DNA of 64,000 nucleotides from contig CAJVYC010000008.1 of the NCBI GenBank assembly GCA_913009205.1, positions 1-64,000 of the forward strand, given 5' to 3'. The first letter of the stretch is position 1; each line of letters begins with the position of its first letter. Positions 8,393-19,005 of this stretch are shown in pieces. This DNA is from an uncultured Fluviicola sp. Lineage in GTDB: Bacteria; Bacteroidota; Bacteroidia; Flavobacteriales_D; Crocinitomicaceae. The notes under the pieces were generated by a model that had not been told where the DNA came from, searched no databases, and saw only the letters and a list, made by a program, of their open reading frames with translations. The translations under genes and the position numbers were made by a program.

Positions 8393-10696
8393 ATGAAGGA
8401 ACTTCTTTTTGCCGTATTCATTCTTTCTTCCAGTCTAATAGTCGCTCAATCAGGTGTTATTGCAGGACATGTGAGCAGCCAGAACGCTGACCAAGAATTT
8501 GTAAAAATCAAATTGAGCAATGGGTATGGTGCTGTTAGCGATAGTGTTGGAAACTATGCGATCACAAAATTACCTTTCGGAGAATTCATATTGACCGTTT
8601 ATTCTTCTGAATTTCTAGCTGTAGAAAAAACGATTGTCCTAGATTCATTAAATCCTTTTCTATTCATCAACTTCGAGTTGGAACCGATCTCTCTATTCAT
8701 TGATCAAGTTGTTGTAACTGGAACGAGAACAAACAAACGACAAACAGATTCACCCGTAATCGTTGACATCATAGACACGAAAACATTGGAAGCCGTTCAG
8801 GCCTGTAACCTATCGGAAGGCTTAAAGTTTCAGCCCGGCTTACGCGTTGAAACAGATTGCCAAACATGCAACTACACGCAACTTCGAATGAACGGATTGG
8901 CAGGTGGGTATTCTCAGATACTCATAAATGGACGGCCTGTTTTTAGCCCGCTAACTGGATTGTATGGCCTGGAGCAGATTCCTGCAAATATGATTGACAG
9001 AATTGAAGTTGTTCGAGGTGGAGGATCGGCGTTGTATGGATCATCTGCAATCGGCGGTACAGTTAACGTGATCACTAAAATTCCAAAGGAGAGCGCCTTT
9101 AGTATCTCGAACAATTATCAGAACATCAACGGATTGGCTTCAGATAATATCATCAGCGGAAATGCGAATGTACTAACACACAAACGCAATGCAGGAGCGT
9201 CTTTCTTCGTCAACAACCGAAACCGAGAAGCATACGATCACAACCGAGATAATTTCTCTGAATTGCCCGCATTAAAAACTACTTCATTCGGAACCAATTT
9301 GTTTGTGCGCCCCAACGATCAACAAAAATTAGAAATTACCTTAAGTACGATAAACGAATACCGCTACGGAGGCGAAATGGTTAAAAAAGCGGCACATTTG
9401 GCGCAACAATCAGAAGAAAGAACGCACAACGTTATGGTGGGTGGAATTGATTATCAATACAATTTCAAAAATGAGAATTCATCCATTATCATTTATAGTG
9501 CGGGGCAAAGAACAACGCGTTTACATTACACTGGTATTTATCCCGACGACAGCTTGGAAATTATCGGTCATCTTACCGATCCCCCTTATGGAAACTCCTT
9601 GGTAACAACGATTCAAGGAGGAACGCAATTCAACCACCGTTTTGAAAAATTCATCAAAGGATCGAATGTTTTTACAGTCGGCGGTGAGTATTTAGAGGAC
9701 ATGGTTAAGGATGATATTGTAGCTTATAATTACAAAATCAATCAGTTAACCGCCAATCTTGGAATGTTCTTACAAAGCGACTGGGAGATCTCAAAATCTA
9801 TCAAATTGTTGCTCGGCGCAAGAGCGGACAAACACAACATGCTGGACAATTTAGTCGTAAGTCCACGGGCTTCGTTCATGTACAAACTAAAAGAATCAAC
9901 TCAGTTCAGAGCAACTTGGGGAACAGGGTTTAGAGCACCACAAGCATTCGATGCCGACCTTCACATTGCATTCGCAGGAGGAGGAGTTTCCAGAATCACC
10001 TTGGCCGATGACCTTGTCGAAGAACGATCACAAAGCTTCGGTGCTTCGGTTAACTACGATAAAAAGACAATGAAATACATCGCTGGATTCACGGTTGAGG
10101 GATTCTATACCTATTTGAAAAATGCATTTTACCAACATCCTTTGGGCGAAGATGCTTTTGGTGAATTGTATGAAAAGCGAAATGGTGCTGGGGCAACGGT
10201 AACAGGAGTATCTCTTCAGTTAAGAGCTAATTTCAACAAGAAAGTAGAGTTCGACGGCGGGATCACTTTCCAAAGTAGTTTATTCGATGCACCTATCGAA
10301 TATTCAGATGTTTTACCCGCAACAAATGCCTTTTTAAGAACACCTAATGTATATGGATACGGAACCTTGTTCTATACACCAAACAAGAAGTTTAGCGCTT
10401 CAATGAATACCGTTTATACGGGACCAATGAAAGTGTTGCACCTCGCTGGAGCACCCGAACAATTGGTGGATGAAATCATCACATCAAAATCATTTATTGA
10501 TTTGAGTTTAAAAGTAGGCTACACCTTTTTATTTAAAAAATTAGAATCTGGACTTGAACTCTTTGGGGGTATAAAGAACATCTTTAACTCCTATCAAGAG
10601 TCCTTCGATATTGGGAAAAACAGAGATAGTAATTTTGTTTACGGACCGTCTCTGCCTAGAACATTTTATATTGGTATGAAGGTGTTTTCGCTTTAA
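8393..10696 (+). CDS. TonB-dependent outer-membrane receptor (metal-uptake type)
   Basis: N-terminal carboxypeptidase-regulatory-like domain, plug GRPVFSPLTGLYGLEQIPANMIDRIEVVRGGGSALYGSSAIGGTVNVITK, beta-barrel; divergent from DtxR-like gene. Confidence 0.9.
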   Translation: MKELLFAVFILSSSLIVAQSGVIAGHVSSQNADQEFVKIKLSNGYGAVSDSVGNYAITKLPFGEFILTVYSSEFLAVEKTIVLDSLNPFLFINFELEPISLFIDQVVVTGTRTNKRQTDSPVIVDIIDTKTLEAVQACNLSEGLKFQPGLRVETDCQTCNYTQLRMNGLAGGYSQILINGRPVFSPLTGLYGLEQIPANMIDRIEVVRGGGSALYGSSAIGGTVNVITKIPKESAFSISNNYQNINGLASDNIISGNANVLTHKRNAGASFFVNNRNREAYDHNRDNFSELPALKTTSFGTNLFVRPNDQQKLEITLSTINEYRYGGEMVKKAAHLAQQSEERTHNVMVGGIDYQYNFKNENSSIIIYSAGQRTTRLHYTGIYPDDSLEIIGHLTDPPYGNSLVTTIQGGTQFNHRFEKFIKGSNVFTVGGEYLEDMVKDDIVAYNYKINQLTANLGMFLQSDWEISKSIKLLLGARADKHNMLDNLVVSPRASFMYKLKESTQFRATWGTGFRAPQAFDADLHIAFAGGGVSRITLADDLVEERSQSFGASVNYDKKTMKYIAGFTVEGFYTYLKNAFYQHPLGEDAFGELYEKRNGAGATVTGVSLQLRANFNKKVEFDGGITFQSSLFDAPIEYSDVLPATNAFLRTPNVYGYGTLFYTPNKKFSASMNTVYTGPMKVLHLAGAPEQLVDEIITSKSFIDLSLKVGYTFLFKKLESGLELFGGIKNIFNSYQESFDIGKNRDSNFVYGPSLPRTFYIGMKVFSL

Positions 10697-10909
10697 TTAA
10701 AATAGCTTGCTGAAAATATAGATCACTCTGACCAAGGAGTTTTATCTAACCACCAAGACATAAGGGCACAATTTGAAGATCATGCTGTTTGACTAACATC
10801 CCTTATGGTATGCAGAGCTTTGTGCCCTGGTTATTCAGCCTTCTGCAAATAAATCAAGCGGGTCTGCCAAATAAAACCCGCTTAGGTTCTCCTTTTGTCT
10901 GATTGAAAA

Positions 10910-12115
10910 TCACAATAATTTTCCTGCAACGAAAGCGGTCGTCCAAGCAGCTTGGAAGTTATAGCCTCCCGTTATTCCGTCGATGTCCATTACTTCTCCT
11001 GCGAAATACAAATTCGGACATGTTTTGCTTTGCATTGTTTTAAAGTCAATACTCTCTAAACTCACTCCTCCACACGTAACAAACTCTTCCTTAAACGTTG
11101 TTTTTCCGCTGACCTCATAGATGTCATTGGTTAGAATGTTCACGATTTTATTGAGTGCCTTTTTTCCCGTCTGGCCCCAAGTTGATTGCTTTGAAAGACC
11201 GCAACGCTCAATAAGGTAATGCCACAAACGTTCGCGCAACATATACGGCCTGAAATTGGACAAAATCTTATTGGGATGGTCCGCGGCAATTGCTTTCAGT
11301 CCTGATAAAACCAAATCAGTATTCTGAACATTGATCCAATTGACTTGCGTTTTGAATTCGTAATTCATCTCGCCTAAAATGCGCGCACCAAATGCTGAAA
11401 GCTTCAAAATTGCAGGCCCACTCATACCCCAATGTGTGATTAACAACGGACCATCAGATTTCAATTTCGTTCCCTGAATTGTAACAGAAGGGTTTTCAAT
11501 CACTATTCCCATTAATTCGCGAATCGATTCGTTGGGCATGTTGAAGGTAAACAAGGATGGCACTGGCTCTTCAATTTGATGTCCAAGCTTTTCTAGCCAA
11601 TCCAAACCCGACCGTTTTGGAGAACCTCCTGTTGTGACAATCACCTTGTCAAAAACGAGCGTTTGCTCAGAAAATGCAAGTTCGATTTGTTCTCCTAAAG
11701 ATTCAATTCGTTTGACGCCTTTGCTCATCTCTAAATTGATCTCAAGCCGTTTTATTTCATTTAGAAAGCAGTCGATAATACTTTGTGAATCTTGTGAAAC
11801 AGGAAATACACAGTTGTCATCTTGCGTCACCAAAGCCACTCCGCGCGATTCGAACCATTCCATTGTGTGCTTCGTGTTAAAAGTTCCAAAAGCCTTACGC
11901 AGTTTTCGGTTTCCCCTTGGATACGCCTCTGAAAGCTCCTTGATGTCTGTGCATCCATTGGTAACATTGCACCTTCCACCACCAGAAATTTTGACCTTCG
12001 CAAGCACCTTCTTTGATTTCTCAAAGATCGTTACAGTAGACTGAGGATGGTTTTCCTTTGCATGAATTGCAGCAAAAAATCCTGCTGCTCCGCCTCCAAT
12101 GATTGCAATTTGCAT
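10910..12115 (-). CDS. NAD(P)/FAD-dependent oxidoreductase, HI0933/BaiN-like
   Basis: MQIAIIGGGAAGFFAAIHAKENHPQSTVTIFEKSKKVLAKVKISGGGRCNVTNG and C-terminal NLYFAGEVMDIDGITGGYNFQAAWTTAFVAG. Confidence 0.92.
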   Translation of the reverse strand: MQIAIIGGGAAGFFAAIHAKENHPQSTVTIFEKSKKVLAKVKISGGGRCNVTNGCTDIKELSEAYPRGNRKLRKAFGTFNTKHTMEWFESRGVALVTQDDNCVFPVSQDSQSIIDCFLNEIKRLEINLEMSKGVKRIESLGEQIELAFSEQTLVFDKVIVTTGGSPKRSGLDWLEKLGHQIEEPVPSLFTFNMPNESIRELMGIVIENPSVTIQGTKLKSDGPLLITHWGMSGPAILKLSAFGARILGEMNYEFKTQVNWINVQNTDLVLSGLKAIAADHPNKILSNFRPYMLRERLWHYLIERCGLSKQSTWGQTGKKALNKIVNILTNDIYEVSGKTTFKEEFVTCGGVSLESIDFKTMQSKTCPNLYFAGEVMDIDGITGGYNFQAAWTTAFVAGKLL

Positions 12116-12525
12116 GTGGCAAAGATAGGGATTGTTCCCTTAAAAATAATTTTATTATTACTCCCTATTAAACATCTAATCGGAAGTTTTTTTAACCAAC
12201 AAGAAACTGGAGTTGCTAAATTTAAATGGACAATTTAGCTAAGGCAAATATTCCTGCTGAAGTTCGAAAAGGTGAGTTCAGCCTGGTTCCAGAATATGGA
12301 GGTGCCGCTGTTAATAGTAACTATGAAGTTCTTGTTCGTCTTGGCAGTCTTTTATCCGCTGAATTATTTTCTTTAGTCTGAAAATTGTTAAATCCTTCTT
12401 AATACTCCATTTCTGGCACGTGTATTGTCTTTCAATACTTTAATTATAGGAACTACAAAGTCACTCTTTTTGAAAGAACGGTGATACTTAGAGAAAATTA
12501 ATAAATTTACAGAAAATCAATTACT

Positions 12526-13752
12526 ATGAAAAATATTCTACTCACGGCAACATTGCTTTTGGGCGTCAATTTTGCACATTCGCAGAATATAAATGACAAC
12601 AAAATCAACTTCAAGTATATCCAATTGCCATTAATTAAAATTGACGATCAGTTTACGAACTATCAAATCCTCGTAGAGCATGATTACAATCAAGCGAACA
12701 CAGACAGTTTGGCCTTGTTTCAAGCACGTAAAGATTTGGCAATCAATGATTTTGAAAGTAAAATAGTTTTATATCAATCCTCTAGAGATTCTTTAGATAA
12801 GATCTATTTGGGAAAATTGGCGACTTGGGAAAAGAACGTTAATGCGGGGCTTTTAAAGCCTGATGGATCCGCAATAGATAAGCCATTTCCACCCAATTAT
12901 CCAACACAGCCTGCATATCCAAACGTAGAAGCTCCTCATTTACACACTGCATTTACGGATGAAAGTGTGAAGCAAAAGATTGCGCTTTCTGGTTTCGAAG
13001 ATGGATTGGGAGGAATTCAAATAACAATTAAGTTATTGCCGATCCAAAACATCAGCATTGTTAAAACTAAAAAAGGAACAGGAGCCACTACTAAATACTT
13101 ATACAGCGCACGATATGCTATGCCTGTTGCAGTTAAGCTTGCAAGTCCGACACAAGGAATTTTGCTAGAAACGACACTATTTACAAGCGCCAAGGCCTAT
13201 AAAATGTCAGATCAAAAAAGTCAGTACGACCATCAAATTTATATGTTAGATCACAAAGATGAGTTTTACAATAAACTTGAATTGTATGCTAGAAATGCTG
13301 CTCTTTTAGAAACAAACAACTATTTAAACAACCGATTCGGGTATATTAATAAGAGTCGTGCAACTGAAATTTATTCGGTGAAGAGTTTCAAAAACTACGA
13401 TTACACGGATGTAACACAGGCGTATTCTTTGGCTGTTCAAGCGTTACAGGTTGTTGGTGTAGAAAGAGATCGCGATGTTGCAATGAATCGGTTAGACGGA
13501 GCTATCGATGCAATCAAAATGATTTTGGAGGAAAGCAATTTTTCAGATAAAAAGGCGAGAATTAACACAAAGGTTACTGCAATGCTTCAATGTAATTTAG
13601 CAGAACTCCTTATTTGGCAAGGAGAATACGACAAAGCAGATGCAACAATTAACATAGCTCTAAATAGTAGAGAAGGTAAAGCCAAAAGACATTGTAAAGG
13701 TGTTACTGGTTTTTATGCGGACCAGCGCAAACGCTGGAACGTACATTATTAG
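12526..13752 (+). CDS. Secreted hypothetical protein, possible TPR-like C-terminus
   Basis: Signal peptide MKNILLTATLLLGVNFAHSQ; 408 aa ORF. Confidence 0.7.
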   Translation: MKNILLTATLLLGVNFAHSQNINDNKINFKYIQLPLIKIDDQFTNYQILVEHDYNQANTDSLALFQARKDLAINDFESKIVLYQSSRDSLDKIYLGKLATWEKNVNAGLLKPDGSAIDKPFPPNYPTQPAYPNVEAPHLHTAFTDESVKQKIALSGFEDGLGGIQITIKLLPIQNISIVKTKKGTGATTKYLYSARYAMPVAVKLASPTQGILLETTLFTSAKAYKMSDQKSQYDHQIYMLDHKDEFYNKLELYARNAALLETNNYLNNRFGYINKSRATEIYSVKSFKNYDYTDVTQAYSLAVQALQVVGVERDRDVAMNRLDGAIDAIKMILEESNFSDKKARINTKVTAMLQCNLAELLIWQGEYDKADATINIALNSREGKAKRHCKGVTGFYADQRKRWNVHY

Positions 13753-13779
13753 ACTACAACTACGCCCAAATATAAAAAA

Positions 13780-13810
13780 GCCGCGTCTCGTTAAATGGGA
13801 CGGGGTTTTT
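13780..13810 (+). terminator. Rho-independent terminator
   Basis: CCGCGTCTC-loop-GGGACGGGG followed by TTTTTT, just after 12526..13752. Confidence 0.65.
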
Positions 13811-13930
13811 TATGCTCTTGTTATGGAAAGGAAAGGGGGCTAAACTTGTGTCAAATCAAGTTAAGCGGAAACAAATAGTTTGTAAAGAGTTTCTTTTGTC
13901 TTAATTTGGACACAATTAATTACCCCCCTT

Positions 13931-15742
13931 ATGAATTTTAAATACCTCCCCGGTCAATCAAACTTTCTCAAAATCACCTTTGGTTTAGTCATCTCCTTCG
14001 GACTTGTCTCAGCTGGATATTCCGCTAAAAAGATGTTGCGTGGAGAAATAATTACATATGTACCTTCTCCGCCAAGATCAAATGGAGCCGCGGCAATGGG
14101 CTTAGGCGATCGGACTGGAAGTCCAATTGGAGGAGCCGGTTCTTCTTGCGCAAATTGTCACAGTGGAGGTTCTTTTAGTCCATCGATTTCAATCGATGTT
14201 AAAGATGGTGCTTCAAACTCCGTTACTAGTTATATTCCTGGAACCACATACACGATAGAATATATGGTTTTAGCTGGTTCAGGTTCTCCATCGGGATATG
14301 GAATGCAGGGAGTCGCGCTTAACTCATCAAATGGCGCAGCTGGAACACTTTTTTCACCAGGCACACCGAATACACAAATCACGGCTTTTGGCGGTGTGCA
14401 ATACTTGGAACATGTCGGAACGTCTTTATCAGGTTTATTTCTAACATCATGGACGGCGCCAGCGGCGGGTACCGGATCCGTTTCAATCTTCGCACGAGGT
14501 TTAGCAGTAAATCAAAATGGTGGTACATCAGGAGATCAGGCGACCGCTTCGCAATTGTTCTCATTAACCGAAGCTGTGCCAACAACAATTAGTTTTCCTG
14601 GAACACCATTTTGTGCAAATGAACTGAATCAGTCCCCTACTCAAACAGGAGAAACAGGTGGTGCCTTTTCAGCTCCGGCAGGTTTAATTATTGACCCAGG
14701 TACAGGAGTTATAGATATTAGTAACTCAACAATTGGAACGTATCAAGTTGATTATGCATACTCTATGGGCACTACTTCTTTCAGTATTACAATCAATCCC
14801 ACTTACATCGAGACGGCTGTGGCAGCGATTTGTAGTAATGAGACATTGATCTTCGGTTCACAAACTTTGAATGCTTCAGATGTCGGCTTGAATACTGAGT
14901 TTTTTCAATCAATTGATGGTTGTGATTCCATCGTGAACTTAACCTTAACGGTAAATACTGCATCACTTATACAGGAATCAGCAACGATCTGCGACAACGA
15001 GACTTTATCTTGGGCATCGCAAACATTGGATGCTTCCAATGCTGGTTTAAATACTGCAGTATTAACTACAGTTAACGGTTGTGATTCGACTTTAGAAATG
15101 AATTTAACTGTGCTTCCTACGTATTCAGAAACAACAACGATTACGATTTGTGAAGGAGAAACCTTCGACTTTAACGGGCAAACTTTGGACTCTACAAATG
15201 CGGGATTGAACACTTCTACATTCCAATCTGCGAACGGCTGTGATTCATTGGTAAGCCTTACACTGAATATTGAAACAATAGACGCTCAAGTTACGGTGGC
15301 TAGCGGCCAAATAGCAGCAGATCAATCGGGAGGGGCCTACCAATGGTTGGATTGTGATAATGGAAACATTGAAATAGTTGGTGCAACAAGCCAATCATTT
15401 TCACCGCTCGCTTCAGGGAATTACGCTGTAGAAATAACAATTGGAAACTGCTCTAAAACATCCGCATGTGCTGAGGTGACAGTCTTTACTAGTTTACATG
15501 AAAATAACCTGAGCTTGATTTCAATATCACCAAATCCAGTAAAAGATGTGTTACATATTGAAAACTATAATGAATTGCTTCAAGTAATTTCTATTGAAAT
15601 TGTAGATGCCTTTGGAAAACGAGCACTAAAAGTAGCTTCGGCAGACGAAACAATTAATATTTCAAAATTACCCGCTGGAACTTATTTCTTAACGATAAAT
15701 CATGATGCAGGTCAAGAGGTAGTGAAATTTATCAAGATATAA
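13931..15742 (+). CDS. Choice-of-anchor-V-like protein with repeats and T9SS type A sorting domain
   Basis: GAGSSCANCHSGGSFSPSISI; three ICxxETxxxxxQTLxxSxxGLNTxxxxxxxGCDSxxxLTL repeats; C-terminal SPNPVKDVLHI...LPAGTYFLTINHDAGQEVVKFIKI. Confidence 0.85.
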   Translation: MNFKYLPGQSNFLKITFGLVISFGLVSAGYSAKKMLRGEIITYVPSPPRSNGAAAMGLGDRTGSPIGGAGSSCANCHSGGSFSPSISIDVKDGASNSVTSYIPGTTYTIEYMVLAGSGSPSGYGMQGVALNSSNGAAGTLFSPGTPNTQITAFGGVQYLEHVGTSLSGLFLTSWTAPAAGTGSVSIFARGLAVNQNGGTSGDQATASQLFSLTEAVPTTISFPGTPFCANELNQSPTQTGETGGAFSAPAGLIIDPGTGVIDISNSTIGTYQVDYAYSMGTTSFSITINPTYIETAVAAICSNETLIFGSQTLNASDVGLNTEFFQSIDGCDSIVNLTLTVNTASLIQESATICDNETLSWASQTLDASNAGLNTAVLTTVNGCDSTLEMNLTVLPTYSETTTITICEGETFDFNGQTLDSTNAGLNTSTFQSANGCDSLVSLTLNIETIDAQVTVASGQIAADQSGGAYQWLDCDNGNIEIVGATSQSFSPLASGNYAVEITIGNCSKTSACAEVTVFTSLHENNLSLISISPNPVKDVLHIENYNELLQVISIEIVDAFGKRALKVASADETINISKLPAGTYFLTINHDAGQEVVKFIKI

Positions 15743-15758
15743 AGAAACCCTTTATTGA

Positions 15759-16298
15759 ATGAGCATTTCTCCAGTAAAAGAATATTACAATCAATATAGC
15801 GAAAGACTAGTTTTTAGGCCTTTGGAACTTGAAGATATCAATCGTTGGGAAGCCTTTTTTAATGATAACCCTTCTTTAGAATATTTAGGTGGAAAGATGC
15901 TTGAACACCTTTCTTCTTAGGAAAAATCAGAAAATTGGATTCAACGCCAAATTGATCGTCAAAAAAATGGAGTGTTTGATCAATTGGCCGCACTTGATAA
16001 AAAGACAGGTAAGTTAGTTGGAGTTGGAGGAATTATTTTTCGTGATCTTGAAGCAGGCGGTGAAAATGAAATTACATATTCGCTTTTACAAGAACATTGG
16101 GGAAAAGGGCTTGGAACAGAACTTGCCAATCACTTCCGTGATTATTTGAAAAACGTTTTTGGCCTTGACTCTGTAATTTCTATCATTCACGTTGAAAACG
16201 AAGCGTCGATCAATGTGGCTAAGAAAAACAGCATGGTTGTCGAAACGGAATTTGAGTTTATGGAAATGCCTGTTGCCGTTTATCGGGCTACTTTATAA
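15759..16298 (+). pseudogene. GNAT N-acetyltransferase interrupted by an in-frame TAG
   Basis: MSISPVKEYYNQYSERLVFRPLELEDINRWEAFFNDNPSLEYLGGKMLEHLSS*EKSENWIQRQIDRQKNGVFDQLAALDKKTGKLVGVGGIIF...; TAG at 15918-15920, frame otherwise continuous. Confidence 0.85.
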
Positions 16299-16307
16299 AT
16301 CAAAAAA

Positions 16308-16334
16308 CCCTCGGCCACCAAAAGCGACCGAGGG
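16308..16334. terminator. Bidirectional terminator hairpin
   Basis: CCCTCGG (16308-16314) / CCGAGGG (16328-16334), A-run before and TTT after, between convergent genes. Confidence 0.75.
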
Positions 16335-16356
16335 TTTCCTTATAATATCCTTGAAC

Positions 16357-18831
16357 CTATAACTTAATCGTCAATCTCGTCATGATGTTCGTTCCCGCTT
16401 GAGGGTAATAAAAGTTCTCACTGATTCTTTGTCCGCCAGCAATGTATCCCCAAGTGTATCCGTTGTTTTCGTACAAATGGTTAAAAGCATTGTTCAACTG
16501 AACTCCAACTGTGATTTCTCTAAACAACACATCTTTGATTGTATATGAAACTTGGAAATTCGTAAAGAAATACGATTCAATTTTCCGAGTTTCACTTGAA
16601 GTATTGTCTAAATATTGATCGCTCACAAACTTAGATGAAGCTCCAAGGACAAGTCCATTTATCGGCTCATAATTCAATCCAAGCGCCGCAATTAAATTCG
16701 GCGAAAAAGCCAAGTCTGTCTTCGTATGCTCAATCTCATCTTCAGTATAAGTATCGTAATTAGACACATACTCCGTGAATGAATTGATCTTGTTTTGACT
16801 AAATGTTGCGTTTCCAGTAACACTCAAGTTTTTAAGAATCATGTATCCAACTTCAAGTTCAACTCCTGCTCTGTAGCTCTTGTCAACGTTTGTTCGCGTG
16901 CTACCACCAACGTCGTTAAGTTGGCCCGTAAGAACCAATTGATTCTTGTAATTCATGAAATAACCGTTCACGTTTGCCATCAACTTGCGCCCTTTGTAAC
17001 GATAACCAGCTTCAATATTCAATAACTCTTCATGTTCTGGACGGTTTTCAGGAGTATTTTCTCTAAAATCAGAACGAACAGGCTCTCTATTCGCAATTGC
17101 AACAGAAGCGTAAACGTTGTTTCGATTGTTGAAATCGTACATCACACCGGCTTTTGGATTAAAGAAGTTATACGTCGCCGATTGCGTTATGTCTTCCAAT
17201 TCGCCATTGACTTCATCTATACCTAAATATTGATAATTGATGTAGCGAAACTGGAAATCAGCATAATACGTAAATTTATTGCGCTTATAAGTTCCTTTCA
17301 AATAAGACTGAATCTCGCTCTTAACACCGTCGTTGTCGTAATAGTTGTCTCTAATTTCTCCGTTCGACGCATATTCCGCCCAAATAACTTCTCCAAAGTG
17401 TGCACCCAAATATTGATTGGCTCCGCCTCCAAGGGTAATATCGAATCCTTTGTTTTTGTAATTCAAAGCGTAAATTCCACCGTAGAAATGATTATCTAAC
17501 CATCTTCTTCGAATGAAATCGCCTGTAGTAACTGTATCAAGTAAAAACAACGGCGGAGCTGAAACTGCTAATATTATAGGGTCCAAACCATACGTTGAAA
17601 AGTCATCATCTGCTCTGAATTGCTCGAAATAACCTCTTCCTCTCGTATAATGTCCTTTCACTTTCAATGTTAATTTTTCCGTTAGAAAATGAGAAAAATG
17701 CAATTGATAGTGATCTTGTTGGTAATTGTCAACTTCATTTTCATAGGTGTAAGCGTTGTATCTTCTTCCTGAACTTTTCAAGCTTTCCAAATCGGCATCA
17801 GAAACTCCATTTCTATCTGCATACGCTTGAATTTCATTCTGATCTCCATTCACTGCAGACTCTGGAACTCCATTCCAAGCTTGATACGTTCGTTCTTGTC
17901 CACTGAAAATGTTTGCTGTTAAAGTTGATTTCTTTCCAATCCACGATGCGGCAATGTAAAACGATTTAAGATCTGAAGTCGCTCGATCAATGTAGCCGTC
18001 AGAAGCAATTTTAGACAAACGAGCATCGACGGTAAATTTATTGTTGATCAATCCTGTTCCCGCTTTAACAGTGTGTCTCCACGTATTGAACGAACCAAAT
18101 CCGTTGTCAATTACGCCATATGCTTTTTTGTTCGTCTTATTCGTGTTGACGTTGATACTTGCGCCAAAAGCCGAAGCTCCATTGGCCGATGTTCCCACGC
18201 CACGCTGGATTTGAATTCCATCCGCAGACGAAGAGAAATCGGGCATGTTCACCCAAAAAACACCGTGCGATTCTGAATCGTTTATTGGTATCCCATTCAC
18301 CGTAACGTTCGTTCTTGTTGGATCTACGCCTCGAATTCGAATTCCTGTATACCCAACGCCCGCTCCAGCGTCAGATGTTACAACTGCTGAAGGCGTGAAC
18401 CTCAAAAGCATCGGAAGGTCTTGTCCGAAATTCGCCTTTTCGATGTCATTCGTCTTTAACTCCGTGTACGTCGTTGGCGTTTTGAAATTAACAGGCTGGT
18501 AAACTACCATTTCCATAATTTCTTGCGGAGCTGCTTTAAGAGAAAAGTCCATCTTGTTTTCTCCAGCTCCAATTGTTACCTCTTTTTCAATGGGTTCATA
18601 CCCCATTCTGTTCACTATAATTCGGGTTGGCCCAGATCGAAGCTTGGTCAGTGTGTAATAGCCTTCTTCGTCGGCAATTGTTCTTAAAAAGGATTCTTGC
18701 ACTTCAATTTTGGCGCCAATAACGGGCTGTCCAGTTTCGTCAGTTACTCTTCCTTCTAATTTGGTTTGTGAAAATGTAGCGAGCGGAATAAACAGCAAAC
18801 CACAAATCATAGATACTAGTCTTGTTTTCAT
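16357..18831 (-). CDS. TonB-dependent receptor, predicted thiamin-related transporter
   Basis: Carboxypeptidase-regulatory-like domain, plug and barrel motifs; preceded by a TPP riboswitch. Confidence 0.9.
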   Translation of the reverse strand: MKTRLVSMICGLLFIPLATFSQTKLEGRVTDETGQPVIGAKIEVQESFLRTIADEEGYYTLTKLRSGPTRIIVNRMGYEPIEKEVTIGAGENKMDFSLKAAPQEIMEMVVYQPVNFKTPTTYTELKTNDIEKANFGQDLPMLLRFTPSAVVTSDAGAGVGYTGIRIRGVDPTRTNVTVNGIPINDSESHGVFWVNMPDFSSSADGIQIQRGVGTSANGASAFGASINVNTNKTNKKAYGVIDNGFGSFNTWRHTVKAGTGLINNKFTVDARLSKIASDGYIDRATSDLKSFYIAASWIGKKSTLTANIFSGQERTYQAWNGVPESAVNGDQNEIQAYADRNGVSDADLESLKSSGRRYNAYTYENEVDNYQQDHYQLHFSHFLTEKLTLKVKGHYTRGRGYFEQFRADDDFSTYGLDPIILAVSAPPLFLLDTVTTGDFIRRRWLDNHFYGGIYALNYKNKGFDITLGGGANQYLGAHFGEVIWAEYASNGEIRDNYYDNDGVKSEIQSYLKGTYKRNKFTYYADFQFRYINYQYLGIDEVNGELEDITQSATYNFFNPKAGVMYDFNNRNNVYASVAIANREPVRSDFRENTPENRPEHEELLNIEAGYRYKGRKLMANVNGYFMNYKNQLVLTGQLNDVGGSTRTNVDKSYRAGVELEVGYMILKNLSVTGNATFSQNKINSFTEYVSNYDTYTEDEIEHTKTDLAFSPNLIAALGLNYEPINGLVLGASSKFVSDQYLDNTSSETRKIESYFFTNFQVSYTIKDVLFREITVGVQLNNAFNHLYENNGYTWGYIAGGQRISENFYYPQAGTNIMTRLTIKL

Positions 18832-18903
18832 TTTAAAAAATGTTTAACAAGAACAAGGGGCTAATCCTTTGTGTAAATTAATAATTAGCTAATTGGTCAT
18901 CAT

Positions 18904-18977
18904 TTCCCTTCGCAGGCATTATCCTGAGCAGGTCAATGGGTATAATCTCAGCCACTGATTTCTCAGCAGCACCCCTT
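18904..18977 (-). promoter_or_regulatory. TPP (thiamin pyrophosphate) riboswitch, THI element
   Basis: Minus strand AAGGGGTGCTGCTGAGAAATCAGTGGCTGAGATTATACCCATTGACCTGCTCAGGATAATGCCTGCGAAGGGAA matches conserved GGGGTGC, CTGAGA, ACCC, GACCTG and TAATGCC..GCGAAGGGAA. Confidence 0.95.
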
Positions 18978-19005
18978 AGAGACGGCGCAAAACTACATAA
19001 ATTAT

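Noticed and set aside
12226-12381. 51-aa + strand ORF (MDNLAKANIPAEVRKGEFSLVPEYGGAAVNSNYEVLV...)
   Set aside because: Possibly a gene remnant, but no family recognised and too short to support.
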